Source: Acidobacteriota bacterium (GTDB lineage: Bacteria > Acidobacteriota > Vicinamibacteria > Vicinamibacterales > CAVVIG01). Taken from it: a DNA stretch of 64,000 bases. The stretch covers positions 1 to 64,000 of the forward strand of contig JADZED010000045.1 of NCBI GenBank assembly GCA_020850715.1, in the 5' to 3' direction. Position numbers and translations under genes: made by a program. This document shows positions 31,149 to 38,966 of this stretch, one piece after another. Position 1 is the stretch's first letter. Each line of letters starts with the position of its first letter. The notes beneath the pieces are model-generated. The model saw only the letters and a program-made list of their open reading frames with translations, ran no database searches and was not told the origin of the DNA.

Positions 31149-31859
31149 TTGCTCACAGTGACGGCCGCGCTGCTCGTCTCGGGCCTCGCGGCGCAATCGC
31201 CGCCCGTCCCCCTGCCGCCGATCGAGCCGTCGATCATCGAGCGTGTCGTGTCGCGCGACGATCCGCCGCCGACGCAGTACCGCGCGCTCCGGCGGCTCGA
31301 GGCCGAGAGCGACAAGCTCGGCGGGTCGGCCTGGCTCGAGGCCTGGACGGAGGCCGATCCGGAAGACGGTTTCCGCTATCAGATCGTCGGCGAAGGAGGC
31401 TCCGGCTTCGTGCGCGGCAAGGTGCTGAAGCCCTGGCTCGAGAACGAGAAGAAGATGTGGGCGAACGGCGATCCTGAACGCGCCGCGCTCACGCACGCCA
31501 ACTACACCTTCACCGATCGCGGGCTCGCGCCAGACGGCCTGGCCTGGATCGACATCAAGCCGCGCCGCAAGGATCTGCTCCTGGTGGAGGGCGCGATTTT
31601 CGTCAACCCCGAGGACGGCGACCTGGTGCGCATCGAAGGCCGGCTGTCGAAGACGCCGTCCTTCTGGACGCGCCGCGTCGAGGTGGTCCGCCGCTACGAG
31701 CGCATTGCCGGGGTCAGGGTGCCGGTCGCGATCGAATCGATCGCAAACGTCTTGATTGCGGGCCGTTCGACGTTCAAGATGACCTACCACTACGAGACGA
31801 TCAACCACGAGGTCGTCGGGAGCCCGGTGCCGGCGGAGAACGAGAACGGGGAGCGATAG
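31149..31859 (+). CDS. secreted protein of unknown function, tandem paralogue 2
   Basis: A paralogue of the preceding gene, about 236 aa. It shares TEADPEDGFRYQIVGEGGSGFVRGKV, KPRRKDLLLVEGAIFVNPEDGDLVRIEGRLSKTPSFW and RRYERIAGVRVPVAIESIANVLIAGRS. The start is uncertain: TTG 31149 is the only upstream candidate in frame after a TAA at 31107, giving a short signal peptide without basic residues. The in-frame codons just before it encode an Arg-containing stretch, so the true N-terminus may use a rare codon or be disrupted. Confidence 0.72.
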   Translation: MLTVTAALLVSGLAAQSPPVPLPPIEPSIIERVVSRDDPPPTQYRALRRLEAESDKLGGSAWLEAWTEADPEDGFRYQIVGEGGSGFVRGKVLKPWLENEKKMWANGDPERAALTHANYTFTDRGLAPDGLAWIDIKPRRKDLLLVEGAIFVNPEDGDLVRIEGRLSKTPSFWTRRVEVVRRYERIAGVRVPVAIESIANVLIAGRSTFKMTYHYETINHEVVGSPVPAENENGER

Positions 31860-31940
31860 ATTTCAGGGTTCTGGATTCGAGGATTTCAAGACGTGGCGAT
31901 TTCGGGGATTGGGAAGCTTCCAGATTCGAGGAGTTGACGT
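31860..31940. other. low-GC intergenic stretch with short repeated motifs
   Basis: This 81-nt spacer is clearly less GC-rich than its surroundings and contains near-copies of GATTCGAGGA and GATTTC-type words (31873, 31897 and 31924 regions). Its last part provides GAGGAG at 31928-31933, the Shine-Dalgarno of the tricorn-like gene. Confidence 0.4.
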
Positions 31941-34900
31941 ATGTCCCGGCTGCTGGTCCTCTTTCTGACCGTACCGATCGTCGTCGGCGCCCAGGGCAAC
32001 GCGCCCGCTCCGGCGCCCCTGGCCTCGTTCGGGGAACCCGGCATCTCCCCTGACGGCGCGACGATCGCCTTCGTGAGCGGCGGCGACATCTGGGATGTGC
32101 CGGCGCGCGGCGGCGAGGCGCGGCTGCTGATCGCCCATCCGGCGAACGACTCGCGGCCGATGTACTCGCCCGACGGCACACGGCTCGCCTTCAGCTCCAC
32201 CCGCACCGGCAACGGCGACATCTACCTTTTCACGATCGCGACCGGCGACCTGCGCCGCCTGACGTTCGACGATGCCGCCGAGGCGATGAACGGCTGGTCG
32301 GCCGACGGAGGCTGGATCTACTTCTCGTCACGGAGCCACGATCTCGGGAGCATGGAGGACGTGGCGCGCGTGAGCGTCGACGGCGGCACGCCGCTGAGGG
32401 TGGCCGCCGACCGCTACGCGACGGAGTACTTCGCGGCGCCCGGGCCGGACGGCGGAACGGTGGCCATCACGGCGCGCGGCTTCGCAGGGTCGCAGTGGTG
32501 GCGGAACGGGCGCAGCCATCTCGACGAGAGCGAGATCTGGCTCGTGCGACCGGGCAACGGCGCGCCGGAATACCAGCCGGTCACGGCGGGGGGGGCGAAG
32601 GACGTCTGGCCGATGTGGGCGCCCGACGGGCGCACGCTCTACTTCATGTCGGATCGCGGCGGCGCGCAGAACATCTGGACGCTGCCGCCCGGCGGCGTCG
32701 CCAAGGCGGTGACGGGCTTCCAGGACGGCCGGGTGCTGTGGCCGACGATCAGCCGCGACGGGCAGACGATCGCCTTCGAGCGCGACTTCGGGGTCTGGAC
32801 GGTCGACACCTCGTCGGGTCGGGCGCGCGAAGTGTCCATCACGCTGCGCGGCGCGCCGGCGGCCGAGGCGGTCGAGCATCGCACGTTCACCGATCGGATC
32901 CAGGAACTGGCGCTGTCGCCGGACGGCAGGAAGATCGCCTTCGCGGTCCACGGCGAGATCTTCTCGGCTGCCGCGAAAGACGGCGGCGACGCGGTGCGGC
33001 TCACCGATACGCCCGGCGAGGAATACGGGCTGGCGTGGGCGCCCGACAGCCGGCGCCTCGTGTACGTGAGCGATCGCGACGGCGCCGATCATCTCTACGC
33101 CTACGACTTCGGCAGCGAGCGCGAGACGCAGCTGACCTCCGGCGCCGCGCGCGATCACGCGCCGCTCTTCTCGCCCGACGGCAGGTGGATCGCGTTCGAG
33201 CGGGGCAATCGCGAGCTGCGCGTGCTCGATCCGGCGACGCGGCAGGAGCGGCTGGTGGCGAGCGCGACGCTCAACGCGCCGCGCAACGGCACGCCGCTCG
33301 AATTCCAGTGGTCGCCCGACTCGCGCCACCTCGCCATGATCACGACCGGCGCGAAGAGCTTCCAGAACGTCAGCATCGCGCCGGTCGATTCAGCCGGGGA
33401 TCTGCGCCCCGTGAGCTTCCTTGCCAACACCAACGGCGGATCGCTGGCCTGGAGCCCGGATGGCACGTATCTCACCTACGTGACATCGCAGCGCACCGAG
33501 CCGGGGCAGGTGATTCGCGTCGATCTGGTGCCGCGGACGCCGAAGTTCCAGGAGGATCAGTTCCGCGATCTCTTCAAGGAGGAGTCGCCGAGCCGGCCCG
33601 ACGCGCCGCGCCCGACGACGCCCGGAGCGCCGTCGGCGCGTTCCGGCGCGGCAGACGCGGCCGCGCCGGAGCGGGACCGAGCCGGCGCGGCTCCGGAGAG
33701 CGCGCGGGCGCCGGTCGAGATCGTCTACGACGACATCCGCCGCCGCGCCAGCGCGCTGCCGGTGGGCCTCGACGTCAACCAGCAGATCATCAGCCCGGAC
33801 GGGAAGACGATGCTGCTCCGCGCGACCGCGGCCGACCAGGAGAACCTGTACGTGTACCCGCTCGACGAGCTCTCGCGGGAGCCCGCGATCGCGCGCCAGC
33901 TCACCTCGACGCCGGGCGGCAAGCAGAGCCCGCAGTTCACGCCCGACGGCAAGGAGGTCGTGTACCTGGATCGAGGGCGGATCTTCACCGTGACGATCGA
34001 CCGGCGCGAGACCAGGCCGATCGCGGTGACGGCGGAGCTCGACGTCGACTTCGCGCGCGAGAAGATCGAGGTGTTTCGGGAGGCGTGGAGCGCGCTCCGC
34101 GATCAGTTCAACGACGAGGCGATGAACGGCGTCGACTGGAACGCGGTGCGCGCGCGCTACGAGCCGCGGGTGGCCGGCGCGCGCACGGGCGACGAGATGC
34201 GACGGATCATCTCGCTCATGCTCGGCGAGCTCAACGCGTCGCACATGGGCATCTCGGCGCCGGCGGGCAGCGCGGAGACGACGCTCGGCCGGCTCGCGGT
34301 CGATTTCGATCGGGCCGAGTACGAACGCAGCGGCCGCCTGCGCCTCACCGACGTCGTGCCGCTCGGGCCCGCGGCGCTCGCCGGCGTCAGGACGGGCGAG
34401 TACGTCGTCAGTGTCGACGGCGCGCCGATCGATCGCACGGTGAACCTCGACGAGCGGCTCGACCACACCATCGGCCGGAGGGTCCTGCTCGGCGTGGCGG
34501 CGACCGCCTCCGCGAGGCCGCGCGAGGTGGAGGTGAAGCCCGTCAACCAGACGACCGAGCGCGGGCTGCGGTACCGGCAGTGGGTGGAGCAGCGGCGCGC
34601 CTACGTGGCGAACGCGAGCGGCGGCCGCCTCGGCTACGCCCACATGCTCGACATGTCGGCCGGCGCGCTGGCGCAGCTGCAGATCGACCTCGACGCCGAG
34701 AACCACGCGCGCGACGGCGTGGTCGTCGATGTACGGAACAACAACGGCGGGTTCGTCAACGTCTACGCGCTCGACATCCTGACGCGCCGCGGCTACTTCG
34801 ACATGGCGCGCCGCGGCCTGCCGATCCCGCCGGTGTCGTCGCGCACGCTGCTCGGGCAGCGCGCGCTGGAGCGGCCGACCATTCTCGTGACGAACCAGCA

Positions 34901-35204
34901 TTCGCTGTCGGACGCCGAAGACTTCACCGAGGGCTACCGGACGCTGAAGCTGGGGAAGGTCGTCGGCGAGCCGACGGCGGGATGGATCATCTATACCGGC
35001 AGCGTCACGCTGATCGACGGCTCGTCGCTGCGGATGCCCTCCACCAAGATCTTCGGCGCCGACGGCACGCCGATGGAAATGCATCCCCGCCCGGTCGATC
35101 TTCCCGTGAAGCGGCCGATGGGCGAGAGCTATTCGGGCAGGGACAGCCAGCTCGACGCCGCCGTCGCCGAGCTGCTGAAACAGCTCGGGGGAACGAGCCA
35201 ATAG
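31941..35204 (+). CDS. tricorn-like protease (S41 family)
   Basis: A 1087-aa exported serine protease resembling archaeal tricorn. After a signal peptide (residues 1-17) come two beta-propellers (about 25-320 and 320-650) with repeats like MYSPDGTRLAFSSTR, WAPDGRTLYFMSDR and WAPDSRRLVYVSDRDG. An acidic/Pro-rich linker (about 545-590), a C1 core (about 690-760), a PDZ domain (about 770-860) and the C2 core with NNNGGFVN follow. The probable nucleophile is Ser990 in NQHSLSDAEDF, aligned with the Ser-Asp of tricorn. GAGGAG lies 7 nt before the ATG. The signal peptide predicts an envelope location, unlike cytosolic archaeal tricorn. Confidence 0.9.
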   Translation: MSRLLVLFLTVPIVVGAQGNAPAPAPLASFGEPGISPDGATIAFVSGGDIWDVPARGGEARLLIAHPANDSRPMYSPDGTRLAFSSTRTGNGDIYLFTIATGDLRRLTFDDAAEAMNGWSADGGWIYFSSRSHDLGSMEDVARVSVDGGTPLRVAADRYATEYFAAPGPDGGTVAITARGFAGSQWWRNGRSHLDESEIWLVRPGNGAPEYQPVTAGGAKDVWPMWAPDGRTLYFMSDRGGAQNIWTLPPGGVAKAVTGFQDGRVLWPTISRDGQTIAFERDFGVWTVDTSSGRAREVSITLRGAPAAEAVEHRTFTDRIQELALSPDGRKIAFAVHGEIFSAAAKDGGDAVRLTDTPGEEYGLAWAPDSRRLVYVSDRDGADHLYAYDFGSERETQLTSGAARDHAPLFSPDGRWIAFERGNRELRVLDPATRQERLVASATLNAPRNGTPLEFQWSPDSRHLAMITTGAKSFQNVSIAPVDSAGDLRPVSFLANTNGGSLAWSPDGTYLTYVTSQRTEPGQVIRVDLVPRTPKFQEDQFRDLFKEESPSRPDAPRPTTPGAPSARSGAADAAAPERDRAGAAPESARAPVEIVYDDIRRRASALPVGLDVNQQIISPDGKTMLLRATAADQENLYVYPLDELSREPAIARQLTSTPGGKQSPQFTPDGKEVVYLDRGRIFTVTIDRRETRPIAVTAELDVDFAREKIEVFREAWSALRDQFNDEAMNGVDWNAVRARYEPRVAGARTGDEMRRIISLMLGELNASHMGISAPAGSAETTLGRLAVDFDRAEYERSGRLRLTDVVPLGPAALAGVRTGEYVVSVDGAPIDRTVNLDERLDHTIGRRVLLGVAATASARPREVEVKPVNQTTERGLRYRQWVEQRRAYVANASGGRLGYAHMLDMSAGALAQLQIDLDAENHARDGVVVDVRNNNGGFVNVYALDILTRRGYFDMARRGLPIPPVSSRTLLGQRALERPTILVTNQHSLSDAEDFTEGYRTLKLGKVVGEPTAGWIIYTGSVTLIDGSSLRMPSTKIFGADGTPMEMHPRPVDLPVKRPMGESYSGRDSQLDAAVAELLKQLGGTSQ

Positions 35205-35566
35205 GAAGGATCCGGGGATCTCGCGGCCCGTCCGCACCGAACGAGGACCAGATCGCGGAGCGCGGCGCCCGGATGGCAGGCGCGAAGGGCGCGCCTGTCG
35301 GGAATATCCGAGCGCCGAGCCACGCCGCCAGCCGGGATGCCTCGCCCGCGAGGGGATCCTCGATCCGCGTCGCGTCGCGAGGGCATTGGTCCTCCGCGCT
35401 TCCTCCGGGCCCCGAGCTTCTGCGGCTCCCTCGACAGCCCACAATTCCGTCGCCGCTCAACACCTTCTGTAACGTCCGCCCCGCGCGCATCCGCCCCCGA
35501 TTCGCCGGAAATCGCTGAATTCAGACGCCGCGCGGATGCTGGCAAGCTGCCTGCAACACGGCCGCC
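35205..35566. other. 362-nt interval containing a dispersed repeat
   Basis: No gene is seen. It contains the second copy of the dispersed repeat (35243-35394). The DNA between it and the TadE-like gene holds no recognisable promoter beyond generic AT-richer patches near 35505-35525. Confidence 0.6.
35243..35394 (+). repeat. second copy of the dispersed repeat, short terminal inverted repeats
   Basis: A 152-bp unit bounded by 8-bp inverted ends GAGGACCA (35243-35250) and TGGTCCTC (35387-35394). The interior follows the same order of conserved words as the element at 28305-28470 (TCGCGGAGCGC, GATGGCAGGCGCGAAG, ATATCCGAGCG, CACGCCGCCAGCCGGGATGCC, CGCCCGCGAG, GTCGCGA). The terminal sequences differ from copy one, so ends may evolve or be acquired separately. 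It lies 38 nt after the tricorn-like stop. Confidence 0.65.
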
Positions 35567-36034
35567 GTGACCATGCCGTCCGATGCGCCACGCCGGCTGA
35601 CACGGCGCCTTCGCGACTCGAGCGGACAGTCCCTCGTCGAGGCCGCCATCATCACGCCGCTGCTGCTGCTCGTCACCTTCGCCATCATCGACTTCGGCAC
35701 GATGTTCTACGTGAGCCTCTCGCTGGAGCACGGCGTTGCCGAGGCGGCGCGTTTCGGCATCACCGGCAACACGATCCCCGGCATGACGCGCCAGGAATCG
35801 GTTGTGGCCGTCCTGGAGCGGGCGATGCCGACGCTGCGCATCGACGAGAGCAACGTCGCCTTCAGCCACCTGGTGGACGGCGCCTGGGTCCAGGGCATCG
35901 GCGGACCCGGCGAGATCGGGAAGCTGTCGCTGACCTACGCTCACGATGTGCTCGTGCTCAGGCCGCTGTTTCCCTCGGGCCGGATCACGATGCGCGTCGA
36001 ATCGTCGATGAAGAACGAGGATCGATTCCAGTGA
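35567..36034 (+). CDS. TadE-like pilus protein 1
   Basis: A 155-aa membrane-anchored protein. The N-terminal motif GQSLVEAAIITPLLLLVTFAIIDFGTMFYVS is the TadE-type prepilin-like helix with Glu +5 relative to the Gly. Tad systems build thin adhesive pili from such pseudopilins. The start is GTG 35567 or ATG 35573; the choice changes two residues. It is the first of three linked genes and overlaps the second by GTGA. Confidence 0.8.
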   Translation: MTMPSDAPRRLTRRLRDSSGQSLVEAAIITPLLLLVTFAIIDFGTMFYVSLSLEHGVAEAARFGITGNTIPGMTRQESVVAVLERAMPTLRIDESNVAFSHLVDGAWVQGIGGPGEIGKLSLTYAHDVLVLRPLFPSGRITMRVESSMKNEDRFQ

Positions 36035-36630
36035 GAACCCGCCGGCCGCCCCCCGCACGGCTCGGCGAGGCGCGCGGACAGTCGCTGGTCGAGTTCGCGC
36101 TGCTGCTGCCGCTGCTCCTGACGATCGCGCTGGGCGTCGTCGAAATCGGGTATCTGCTGCTCGATCAGCAGGTGGTGGTGAGGCTCTCCCGGGAAGGGTC
36201 CAACCTGATTTCGCGCAACACGACGCTCGAGGACGCCGTCGCGGCGCTGCAGACGATGAGCAGCCGTCCCGTCGACTTCTCGACCCGTTCGAAGGTCATC
36301 TTCTCGGTCCTGAAGAAGGGCGCCACCACCGGGACCGGCAATTACGACCAGATTTTTCTCTACCAGCGGCGCGAGTTCGGATCGCTCTCCGACGGCAGCA
36401 GGCTGGTGACGCGAGGCGGCGGCGTGTTCGGCGGCGCGCCCGACTACCAGGCCGCGAACGCCGACAATGCCACGGGCCTTCAGGTGACCAATGTGCCGTC
36501 GAACCTGATCGCGCCGCGCGGCGGCATGATCTACGTCACCGAGATCTACACCGCCCACGAGACGCTGACGCCGCTGGCGCAGTTCGGCATCTCGACTCCG
36601 CCGACGTTGTACTCGATCGCGTATTTCTGA
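36031..36630 (+). CDS. TadE-like pilus protein 2
   Basis: A 199-aa protein starting at a GTG that overlaps the preceding TGA. The leader RTRRPPPARLGEAR is followed by GQSLVEFALLLPLLLTIALGVVEIGYLLLDQQ, a second TadE-type helix with Glu +5. The remainder is a soluble mixed domain. Two TadE-like genes followed by a TadG-like gene is a common minor-pseudopilin arrangement. Confidence 0.8.
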   Translation: MRTRRPPPARLGEARGQSLVEFALLLPLLLTIALGVVEIGYLLLDQQVVVRLSREGSNLISRNTTLEDAVAALQTMSSRPVDFSTRSKVIFSVLKKGATTGTGNYDQIFLYQRREFGSLSDGSRLVTRGGGVFGGAPDYQAANADNATGLQVTNVPSNLIAPRGGMIYVTEIYTAHETLTPLAQFGISTPPTLYSIAYF

Positions 36631-36678
36631 CGCCGGCCGGCATCGGCGGGCCGACGCGTGCTTCGAAGGACGACAGCC

Positions 36679-38109
36679 ATGAAGAATCCACGAGCGCTCA
36701 GAACGGACGAACGAGGCATCGCCCTCGTCTACGTCTCCGTCACGCTGGCCGCGCTGCTGCTGTTCGCCGGCCTGGCGACCGACAGCGGCCGGGCCTACGT
36801 CACCAAGATCCAGCTGGGCAAGGCGGTCGACGGGGCGGCGCTGGCGGCGGCGCGCATGCTCAACAGCGGCGATCCCGAGCAGGAAGCGCGGCGCGTCTTC
36901 GACTCGAACTTCCCGGCCGGATACCTCGGCAGCGAGGGGAGTCCGACGATGTCGTTCGCCCTTCGCACCGACGAAGCGCGCGGCGAGAACGTCGTCACCG
37001 TCTCGGCATCGACGCGGCTGCCGACGACCTTCATGAAGATCGGCAGCCTCGACGACGTGACGGTGAGTGCGCTGGGCGAGGCGCGCCGCCGGATGGTCGA
37101 CCTGTCGCTCGTGCTCGACGTCTCGAGCTCGATTGGCTCGCAGTGGCCGGCCGTCCGGGACGCCGCGCGCGCGTTCGTGGAATCGTTCGATCCGGCGCAC
37201 GACCGGCTCTCGCTGGTCACCTACGGCAACGGCGCGATCGTCCGCGCGCCGATGCCATCGAGCCGCGGCTTCGACCGTGGGTTCACCTCGTCGGCCGTGC
37301 CGCAGTCGCTTCCCGGCGGGAGCACCGCCATGGTCGAGGGACTGTATCGGGGATGGGACGAACTGCGGACGGTGTCCAACGGGTGGCAGTCGAGCCTGCG
37401 CGTGATCGTCCTCTTCACCGACGGCGCCTCCAACAGCGTCCCCGGCTTCTACGAAGCCTCGCCCTCGACCGCAAAGGGGCTGAGGACGTACGACTTCCCG
37501 AAGAACTCTCCGGATCCCGACAACCAGACGTGGAACGATCCGACGATTGCCGGCCTGTACGATTCGGAAACCGGCACCGCCGGACCGTCGTACAACGTCA
37601 AGGTCTCGAACTGGAACAGCACGACCACCCTGGCGCAGGTTCCCTATCTCCCTCTCGCGAGCGCGCACACGCACCACCGGAGCGCCGGCATCCCGGCCGC
37701 CTTTCCGCTGCAGTCGTCGACGCTGACGGTCAATGGCGTGCCGCAGGCGACGATTCGGGGCCTGCGGCAGCAGAACGGGGCGACCGGACGGTACCCGGCG
37801 CAGGTGTTCAACATCAACAATGCGGCGAGGAATCTCCTCGAAATCATCGCCAACGACGCGCGAGAAGACGACGACGGCGACTATCGGATCCGCATCTACA
37901 CCATCGGCATGGGGGAGCTCGTCCGGTACCGCCTGGGCACCATCCCCGAACAGCCGGAAGAGATTCTCATGCGGCTCGCGAACGACCGGCGCTCGCCGGA
38001 TTTCAACGGCAGCCAGTTGGAAGGCAAGTACTACTATGCGGCCGCCGCCGACGACGTGAGCGCGGCGTTCCAGGCGCTGCAGAACGAGATCATCCGTCTC
38101 AGCAAGTAG
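36679..38109 (+). CDS. TadG-like protein with von Willebrand factor A domain
   Basis: A 476-aa protein. The N-terminal Flp/Tad-type helix reads ERGIALVYVSVTLAALLLFAGLATDSGRAY. A VWA domain starts near residue 140 with MIDAS DVSSS (147-151) and a later Thr/Asp region (LFTDGASNS). A large insertion of Pro/Asn/Ser-rich sequence (about 255-380) precedes the last VWA strands (YRIRIYTIGMG). It probably helps anchor or regulate pilus adhesion. I chose ATG 36679; a GTG at 36658 would add seven residues. Confidence 0.82.
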   Translation: MKNPRALRTDERGIALVYVSVTLAALLLFAGLATDSGRAYVTKIQLGKAVDGAALAAARMLNSGDPEQEARRVFDSNFPAGYLGSEGSPTMSFALRTDEARGENVVTVSASTRLPTTFMKIGSLDDVTVSALGEARRRMVDLSLVLDVSSSIGSQWPAVRDAARAFVESFDPAHDRLSLVTYGNGAIVRAPMPSSRGFDRGFTSSAVPQSLPGGSTAMVEGLYRGWDELRTVSNGWQSSLRVIVLFTDGASNSVPGFYEASPSTAKGLRTYDFPKNSPDPDNQTWNDPTIAGLYDSETGTAGPSYNVKVSNWNSTTTLAQVPYLPLASAHTHHRSAGIPAAFPLQSSTLTVNGVPQATIRGLRQQNGATGRYPAQVFNINNAARNLLEIIANDAREDDDGDYRIRIYTIGMGELVRYRLGTIPEQPEEILMRLANDRRSPDFNGSQLEGKYYYAAAADDVSAAFQALQNEIIRLSK

Positions 38110-38154
38110 ACGGCCCGCACAGCCGCGCCGAGTCGGATGCCGTCACGTGCGCGC

Positions 38155-38577
38155 TCAGCAGTACCCGTAGCCCGGATCGCACGGCGGCGCCACGGGCACC
38201 GGCCCGTTGATCGATCCGACCATCGTCGGGTGGAGCGTGCAGTGGAAGGTGCCGCTGCCGGCGCCGACCGTGAACCTACGGCTCGCCGCGCCCGGCGCGA
38301 TGTTGCCCAGATCCGCCGATCCGTCGTCCAGCACGATGTGATGCGGCGTCGCATCGTCGTTGCGGAATGCGACGGTCTGCCCGACGCTGGCCGGCACGGG
38401 GTTCGGGCCGAACGAACTGGCGGTGAAGCCGGAACGGATCGAGACGACGACGCCGGCGCTGCTCGCGCCCGAGCCGCCGGGCGCCGCCGGGTTGCCTGCG
38501 CTCGAACAGCCGCTCCCGCAGCCCCAGGCCGCAGCGGCCGGCGCAAGTGCAGAGGCGCCAAAGCATCGTCATCGCAT
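38155..38577 (-). pseudogene. cupredoxin (plastocyanin-like) gene with UGA at codon 3
   Basis: The frame ending at TGA 38155 encodes an exported blue-copper protein: Ala-rich signal (GASALAPAAAA), Ser/Gly linker, then VGQTVAFRNDDATPHHIVLDDG and GTFHCTLHPTMVG, giving type I ligands His, Cys, His and Met. Upstream in the same frame is AGGAGGAG (38581-38588) and ATG 38577, but codon 3 is TGA (ATG CGA TGA CGA TGC). No other usable start precedes the signal sequence; ATGs at 38572 and 38566 are in another frame. It is either a nonsense mutation, a sequencing error or a recoded start. Confidence 0.65.
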
Positions 38578-38706
38578 GTGCTCCTCCTGAGTGCGTGATC
38601 GGCGAGACGGAGCAGCAAGCGGGGTGCCGCGCGGAACGGACTGATTTCAGCGGGAGGCCCAGGGGCCGCGATATCAGCGGCGTAACCTCTTACGAAGTTC
38701 GTGATG

Positions 38707-38928
38707 CTACCAGCCGGCGCGGAGCGCGAGCCAGAGTCCGCCGGCGATCGCCGCGCCCACCGCGATCAGGGAGACGGCGTTTGGCGTGAAGTAGGGATAG
38801 GCCATGAAAGCCACGCCGGCCGCCAGGTGCGCGTAACGCTCCTGCTTCCTGCCGTAGGTGAACAGCACGAAGCCGATGCCCGCCGGGATCAGGGACAGGA
38901 AGAGCCAGACGGGATCGAGCGCAGGCAC
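38707..38928 (-). CDS. small two-to-three-helix membrane protein
   Basis: A 73-aa hydrophobic protein: DPVWLFLSLIPAGIGFVLFTYG, a charged loop RKQERYAH, then LAAGVAFMAYPYFTPN and AVSLIAVGAAIAGGLWLALRAGW. The pattern resembles small inner-membrane proteins seen in many Gram-negatives; no function known to me. The GTG start at 38928 is preceded by TATCAT (38936-38941, minus strand) at 7 nt. It is divergent from the amidase gene. Confidence 0.7.
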   Translation of the reverse strand: MPALDPVWLFLSLIPAGIGFVLFTYGRKQERYAHLAAGVAFMAYPYFTPNAVSLIAVGAAIAGGLWLALRAGW

Positions 38929-38935
38929 GTGGCCG

Positions 38936-38941
38936 ATGATA
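38936..38941 (-). promoter_or_regulatory. putative -10 hexamer of the small membrane protein gene
   Basis: Minus-strand TATCAT lies 7 nt before GTG 38928. It is close to the opposing TAAGAT for the amidase gene, forming another compact divergent pair. Confidence 0.4.
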
Positions 38942-38954
38942 CGCCCGGCTCCGG

Positions 38955-38960
38955 TAAGAT
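38955..38960 (+). promoter_or_regulatory. putative -10 hexamer of the amidase gene
   Basis: TAAGAT lies exactly 6 nt before the ATG at 38967, with no Shine-Dalgarno between. Confidence 0.4.
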
Positions 38961-38966
38961 GCGCGC

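Noticed and set aside
33390-35444. 684-codon minus-strand frame opposite the tricorn-like gene
   Set aside because: Antisense shadow with Arg-rich, domain-free translation.
32495-35518. 1007-codon plus-strand frame within the tricorn-like gene
   Set aside because: Out-of-frame shadow; the tricorn-like frame has propeller, PDZ and S41 motifs.
38276-38572. 98-codon frame starting at ATG 38572 with the cupredoxin ribosome-binding site
   Set aside because: Its translation is Arg-rich without similarity to known proteins, while the overlapping frame encodes a complete cupredoxin; it is more likely a shadow.
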